A DNA stretch of 64,000 nt from Synechococcus sp. KORDI-52 (GTDB lineage: Bacteria > Cyanobacteriota > Cyanobacteriia > PCC-6307 > Cyanobiaceae), in NCBI RefSeq assembly GCF_000737595.1, contig NZ_CP006271.1:620001-684000 (forward strand), written 5' to 3'. Below are positions 59,156-64,000 of the stretch, in pieces (the stretch's first letter is position 1; every line of letters begins with the position of its first letter). The translations under genes were made by a program, and so were the position numbers. Below the pieces are notes generated by a model. That model ran no database searches, was not told where the DNA came from, and saw only the letters and a program-made list of their open reading frames with translations.

Positions 59156-60807
59156 TGTTCCGACTGCTGCGGGCGCTCCGGATCTGGCGAGCTGTCCTGA
59201 CGCTGCTCTTCCTGCTCTGGTGGGATGGTCAGTCCTGGACCTATCGCGGTGGCGTCACCCCTGAGCGTCGCGCTCGCCGTCAGCAAGGGCGTGCCCGCTG
59301 GTTGACGGCTGAGTTGCTGTCTCTGGGCTCAGCCTTCATCAAGTTGGGCCAGCTGCTCTCCGCCCGGCCCGACATTCTCCCGGCGGGTTGGGTGGCTGAA
59401 TTGGCGGGACTGCAGGACAGCGTTCCCGCCTTCAGTTTTGATCAGGTGCAGACCGTGCTTGAAGCAGAGCTGGGTCAGCGCTGTGCAGAGGTCATCGACC
59501 TTGACCCGGAGCCCCTTGGTGCTGCCTCGTTGGCTCAGGTGCACCGAGCCAGCCTGCGCAGTGGCCGGCAGGTGGTGCTCAAGGTTCAGCGGCCCGGATT
59601 GGACCGATTGTTTCGCCTTGATCTGGAGGTGATGCAGCAGGTGGCGGCGGTCTTGCAACGCAATCCCAATTGGGGTCGTGGTCGCGATTGGCCGGCAATG
59701 GCCCGCGAATGTCGACGTGTGCTGCTGCGCGAGCTTGATTTCCGCGTTGAGGCCCAGTATGCGGCGCGTTTTCGTCAACAGTTTCTGGATGACGAACGGA
59801 TCAGGATTCCGGGCGTGGTCTGGGAATTGAGCAGCCGACGTGTGCTGTGTCTCGACTATCTGCCGGGCATCAAGGTCAACGACCGTGAGGCCTTGATCGA
59901 AGCTGGCATCGACCCCGTCGCCGTGGCTGAGGTGGGCGCCGCCAGCTATCTCAAGCAGCTGGTGCGGTTCGGGTTTTTCCATGCCGACCCCCATCCCGGC
60001 AACCTCGCCGTGGCGAGCGATGGCGCTCTCATCTACTACGACTTTGGAATGATGGGCTTGTTGTCAGACGGCCTGCGTCGACGTCTGGGAGCCATGGTCC
60101 GCGCTGCTGCTGCCCGTGATTCCGCTGGGTTGGTGGAGGAGATGCAGGCGGCCGGGGTGATCTCAGGAGGCATTGATGTGGGTCCGGTGCGTCGTCTGGT
60201 GCGGCTGATGCTGCAGGAGGCCCTCACCCCACCGTTCACGGCCAATGTGATCGACAAACTCTCCGGCGATCTCTACGACCTGGTGTACGGCCAGCCCTTT
60301 CGCTTGCCGGTCGAACTGATCTTTGTGATGCGGGCGCTGTCCACCTTCGAGGGTGTTGGCCGCAGCCTCGATCCCGCTTTTAGTTTGGTGGCGATCGCCA
60401 AGCCTTATCTCCTTCCACTCATGACCTCAAGCGGCTCCGGCAGCAACGATCTGTTCAACGAACTCGGCCGTCAGGTCGGGGCCCTCAGCAGCCGCGCTGC
60501 GGCTTTCCCGCGGCGACTGGACGAAAGCCTGGAACGCCTGGAGCAGGGAGATCTTCAGCTCCAGGTGCGGCTGGGGGAATCAGATCGGCAGTTTCGCCGG
60601 ATGGCTCTGGCTCAGCAATCGATCGGTCAATCGGTGTTGCTTGGATGCTTGGCTTTGGCCACCGCCATTGTCGGTGCTAGTGCTCGCCCGCTCTGGTCAA
60701 TTCTTCCGGCTGCTGCCGCTTTGCCGGTGGGTTTGGGCTGGTTCCGGATGCAGGTCAAGATCGGTCGGGATCAACGGTTGGAGCAGTTGCCCGGTTCCAA
60801 CCGTTGA
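59155..60807 (+). CDS. AarF/ABC1/UbiB-family atypical kinase
   Basis: 550 residues. The family KxGQ motif is present as AFIKLGQLLSARPDILP. The kinase-like fold has VLKVQRPGLD with the ATP-binding Lys (about 142), the catalytic block HADPHPGNLAV (about 277) and YDFGMMG (about 294) for the metal. Two hydrophobic helices lie at the C-terminus (VLLGCLALATAIVGASARPLW). UbiB-like ATPases support isoprenoid quinone synthesis; in cyanobacteria and chloroplasts (ABC1K) they act on plastoquinone and tocopherol metabolism in membranes. No frame damage. Confidence 0.92.
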   Translation: MFRLLRALRIWRAVLTLLFLLWWDGQSWTYRGGVTPERRARRQQGRARWLTAELLSLGSAFIKLGQLLSARPDILPAGWVAELAGLQDSVPAFSFDQVQTVLEAELGQRCAEVIDLDPEPLGAASLAQVHRASLRSGRQVVLKVQRPGLDRLFRLDLEVMQQVAAVLQRNPNWGRGRDWPAMARECRRVLLRELDFRVEAQYAARFRQQFLDDERIRIPGVVWELSSRRVLCLDYLPGIKVNDREALIEAGIDPVAVAEVGAASYLKQLVRFGFFHADPHPGNLAVASDGALIYYDFGMMGLLSDGLRRRLGAMVRAAAARDSAGLVEEMQAAGVISGGIDVGPVRRLVRLMLQEALTPPFTANVIDKLSGDLYDLVYGQPFRLPVELIFVMRALSTFEGVGRSLDPAFSLVAIAKPYLLPLMTSSGSGSNDLFNELGRQVGALSSRAAAFPRRLDESLERLEQGDLQLQVRLGESDRQFRRMALAQQSIGQSVLLGCLALATAIVGASARPLWSILPAAAALPVGLGWFRMQVKIGRDQRLEQLPGSNR

Positions 60808-60828
60808 ATTTTTGTCGGGGGCCTGAGA

Positions 60829-62184
<1,356 letters not shown>

Positions 62185-62233
62185 TCATACCTGGCCAGAA
62201 TGACGGCAGGTTCACGCTGCACGACGCTCACCC

Positions 62234-62632
62234 ATGCGGATGCTTCACACCATGCTTCGGGTCGCTGATCTGGAGCGGTCTCTGGGCTTCTACACCGAGG
62301 TCCTGGGCATGCAGCTTCTGCGCCGGAAGGATTACCCCAGCGGGCGCTTCACCCTGGCCTTTGTTGGCTACGGATCGGAAGAGAATCACACTGTTCTGGA
62401 ACTCACCCACAATTGGGACACTGAGAGCTACACCCTGGGTGATGCCTATGGCCACATCGCCCTTGGGGTGGATGACATCCGCAGCACCTGTGCGGGCATT
62501 GCCGATAAGGGTGGGCGCGTCGTGCGGGAACCTGGCCCGATGAAGCACGGCACCACCGTCATTGCTTTTGTTGAAGATCCCGATGGTTACAAGGTGGAAT
62601 TGATCGAGTTGTCCTCCAAAGCCCCCGCCTGA
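62234..62632 (+). CDS. gloA: Lactoylglutathione lyase (glyoxalase I)
   Basis: 132 residues. The metal ligands H5 (RMLHTMLRV), E56 (VLELTHNW), H74 ([10 protein letters not shown]) and E122 (KVELIEL) are in the positions of the Ni-type bacterial enzyme. Converts the hemithioacetal of methylglyoxal and glutathione to S-lactoylglutathione. It lies 5 bp before a ClpB-like gene on the same strand, a pairing consistent with stress protection. Confidence 0.95.
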   Translation: MRMLHTMLRVADLERSLGFYTEVLGMQLLRRKDYPSGRFTLAFVGYGSEENHTVLELTHNWDTESYTLGDAYGHIALGVDDIRSTCAGIADKGGRVVREPGPMKHGTTVIAFVEDPDGYKVELIELSSKAPA

Positions 62633-62637
62633 ACAGG

Positions 62638-64000
62638 ATGACCTCATCCCCAGCTTTGAACGGCAGCCTCACCCATGAGCCGGACCGCTTCAGCGATGCG
62701 GCCTGGGATCTGCTACTGAGTGGTCAGGACGTCGCCCGTCGTTGGCGCCATGAGCAGTTGGATGTGGAGCACCTGATCCAGGTGCTGTTCACCGATCCCT
62801 CATGCCGCCGCTTGGTGGAGCGCTTGCCCCTCCCGATCGATGCCTTGTTGGATCGCCTGGAGGATGTGCTGGCCGATCAGCCTTCAGGGCGAGGTGATGA
62901 GCTGTACATCGGTGATGACCTGGAGCAGCTGCTGGATGCGGCCGAAGCCATTCGTCAGCGCTGGAACGGCGATGTCATCGATCTGCCGGAAGTGCTGATG
63001 GCCATCGGCGCTGATCCAAGGATCGGGGCTGAGTTGTTCGCTGGGCTGGGGCTGTCGGCCGATCAGCTTGAACTGTTGCTCCAGAAGGGTGTTGACGCTG
63101 GGGTGGGCGGTGTTCAATCTCCACCGCAGGGCCGGCCGGGGCCGTCGTCTCCGCAAGAGGCTCCGCGTCGTCAACGGGTAGCTTCTGTTCCCCCCTCCTC
63201 CCGAGCTCTGCGCGAGTCGGCTTCCCCCCAGCCGTCTGTCCTGCCTCGACAGCCGGACCGCCTCGAGCCTTCAGCGGCCTCCGATGCTTCGCTGCAGGAG
63301 CAACCCTCGGCGTTGGAGTCCTACGGGCGGGACCTCACCGAAGAAGCGGAGGCAGGCAGCCTCGATCCTGTGATCGGACGCGATTCCGAAATCCGCAACC
63401 TGATCAAGGTGCTGTCACGCCGGAGCAAGAACAACCCGGTGCTCATCGGTGAACCTGGTGTTGGCAAAACAGCGATTGCGGAGCTGTTGGCCCAGCGGAT
63501 CGTGGCGGGTGAAGTGCCTGAGTCGTTGCAGGGCCTGCGGCTGGTGGCGCTCGATCTTGGGGCCTTGATCGCCGGTGCCAAGTTCAGGGGGCAGTTCGAG
63601 GAACGCCTGCGTTCGGTGCTCGAGGAGGTGAGTGGTTCCGATTCCGGTGTGGTGTTGTTTATCGATGAGCTGCACACCGTGGTCGGCAGCGATCGCAGCA
63701 GCACCGATGCCGGCAGCCTGTTGAAGCCAGCCCTCGCCCGTGGGGATCTGCGCTGCATCGGCGCCACCACGCCTGAGGATTACAGGCTCACGGTGGAGAA
63801 GGATCCGGCCCTCAACCGGCGCTTTCAGCAGGTGGTGATCCGTGAGCCGGACCTGGAGTTGAGTTTGGAGATTCTGCGGGGCCTCAAGGAGCGCTATGAA
63901 CTCCACCACGGCGTCACCATCACCGACGACGCCATCCAGACCGCCAACCGTCTTGCCGACCGCTACATCAGCGATCGCTGCCTGCCGGACAAAGCCATTG
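62638..64000 (+). CDS. clpB: ClpB-type AAA+ disaggregase, partial (runs off the edge)
   Basis: At least 454 residues are visible, and the gene continues past the right edge. An N-domain resembling a Clp repeat (about 1-135; [25 protein letters not shown]) is followed by a Pro/Ser/Gln-rich linker (about 160-220), then the first AAA+ domain ([27 protein letters not shown], Walker [32 protein letters not shown], Walker [11 protein letters not shown]). The long low-complexity linker and diverged N-domain fit the second cyanobacterial ClpB (ClpB2) better than heat-inducible ClpB1. Translation starts 5 bp after the gloA stop. Confidence 0.85.
   Translation, partial: MTSSPALNGSLTHEPDRFSDAAWDLLLSGQDVARRWRHEQLDVEHLIQVLFTDPSCRRLVERLPLPIDALLDRLEDVLADQPSGRGDELYIGDDLEQLLDAAEAIRQRWNGDVIDLPEVLMAIGADPRIGAELFAGLGLSADQLELLLQKGVDAGVGGVQSPPQGRPGPSSPQEAPRRQRVASVPPSSRALRESASPQPSVLPRQPDRLEPSAASDASLQEQPSALESYGRDLTEEAEAGSLDPVIGRDSEIRNLIKVLSRRSKNNPVLIGEPGVGKTAIAELLAQRIVAGEVPESLQGLRLVALDLGALIAGAKFRGQFEERLRSVLEEVSGSDSGVVLFIDELHTVVGSDRSSTDAGSLLKPALARGDLRCIGATTPEDYRLTVEKDPALNRRFQQVVIREPDLELSLEILRGLKERYELHHGVTITDDAIQTANRLADRYISDRCLPDKAI

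Overview
The window comes from a marine picocyanobacterium, most likely a cluster 5 Synechococcus or close relative. This rests on the gene content (a paired Flv1/Flv3 flavodiiron system, AarF/UbiB kinase, cyanobacterial-type SpeA, a ClpB2-like chaperone beside gloA), the tight GC-rich packing and protein-level similarity. No rRNA or tRNA gene is recognisable, so the genus is an inference.

Layout. 0.26-7.8 kb: redox and oxygen-stress genes (pirin, FMN reductase, rubrerythrin, flv1, flv3), interrupted by a possible glycosyltransferase and a small lipoprotein on the other strand. 7.8-11.0 kb: a three-gene TRAP transporter, then hsp20. 11.7-19.4 kb: a leftward run (small membrane protein, SNF2 helicase, SWIM zinc-finger protein, MEKHLA protein), with alaS diverging from its head. 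19.7-24.3 kb: a FecR-domain protein and a CHASE2 adenylate cyclase facing a Crp-type regulator. 24.3-28.2 kb: speA, ndk and a decayed cNMP-binding-domain/methyltransferase pseudogene.

28.6-41.0 kb is the most novel region. It is a ribosomally made peptide (RiPP) cluster of the proteusin type. It has an NHLP-leader precursor with a 37-residue core after a Gly-Gly, a PoyD-like radical SAM epimerase, two further radical SAM/SPASM enzymes, two stand-alone Nif11-like proteins, and an export set (C39 peptidase ABC transporter, HlyD-type adaptor, second ABC transporter, double cNMP-binding-domain protein). The exporter genes are GC-rich like the host core. The precursor and modification genes are visibly AT-rich, so the cluster looks like a mosaic.

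41.0-48.4 kb returns to core genes (thiO, a cNMP-binding protein, gatB, a 2OG-Fe(II) oxygenase, three small exported proteins, coaE, argJ). The last 30 bp around the argJ stop codon are repeated exactly 6.5 kb downstream (48409-48438 and 54952-54981). They bracket an AT-rich integrative element with a tyrosine integrase next to the right copy, a serine recombinase, a ribbon-helix-helix/DruA-like (DUF4338) protein, a sulfotransferase, an FkbM methyltransferase and three tiny overlapping genes. A second AT-rich patch with a GSCFA-domain gene pair lies just outside the right repeat (55.3-57.3 kb), followed by about 0.8 kb without a credible gene. From 58.1 kb core genes resume: two conserved small proteins, an AarF/UbiB kinase, eno, gloA and the start of a ClpB-type chaperone that runs off the right edge.
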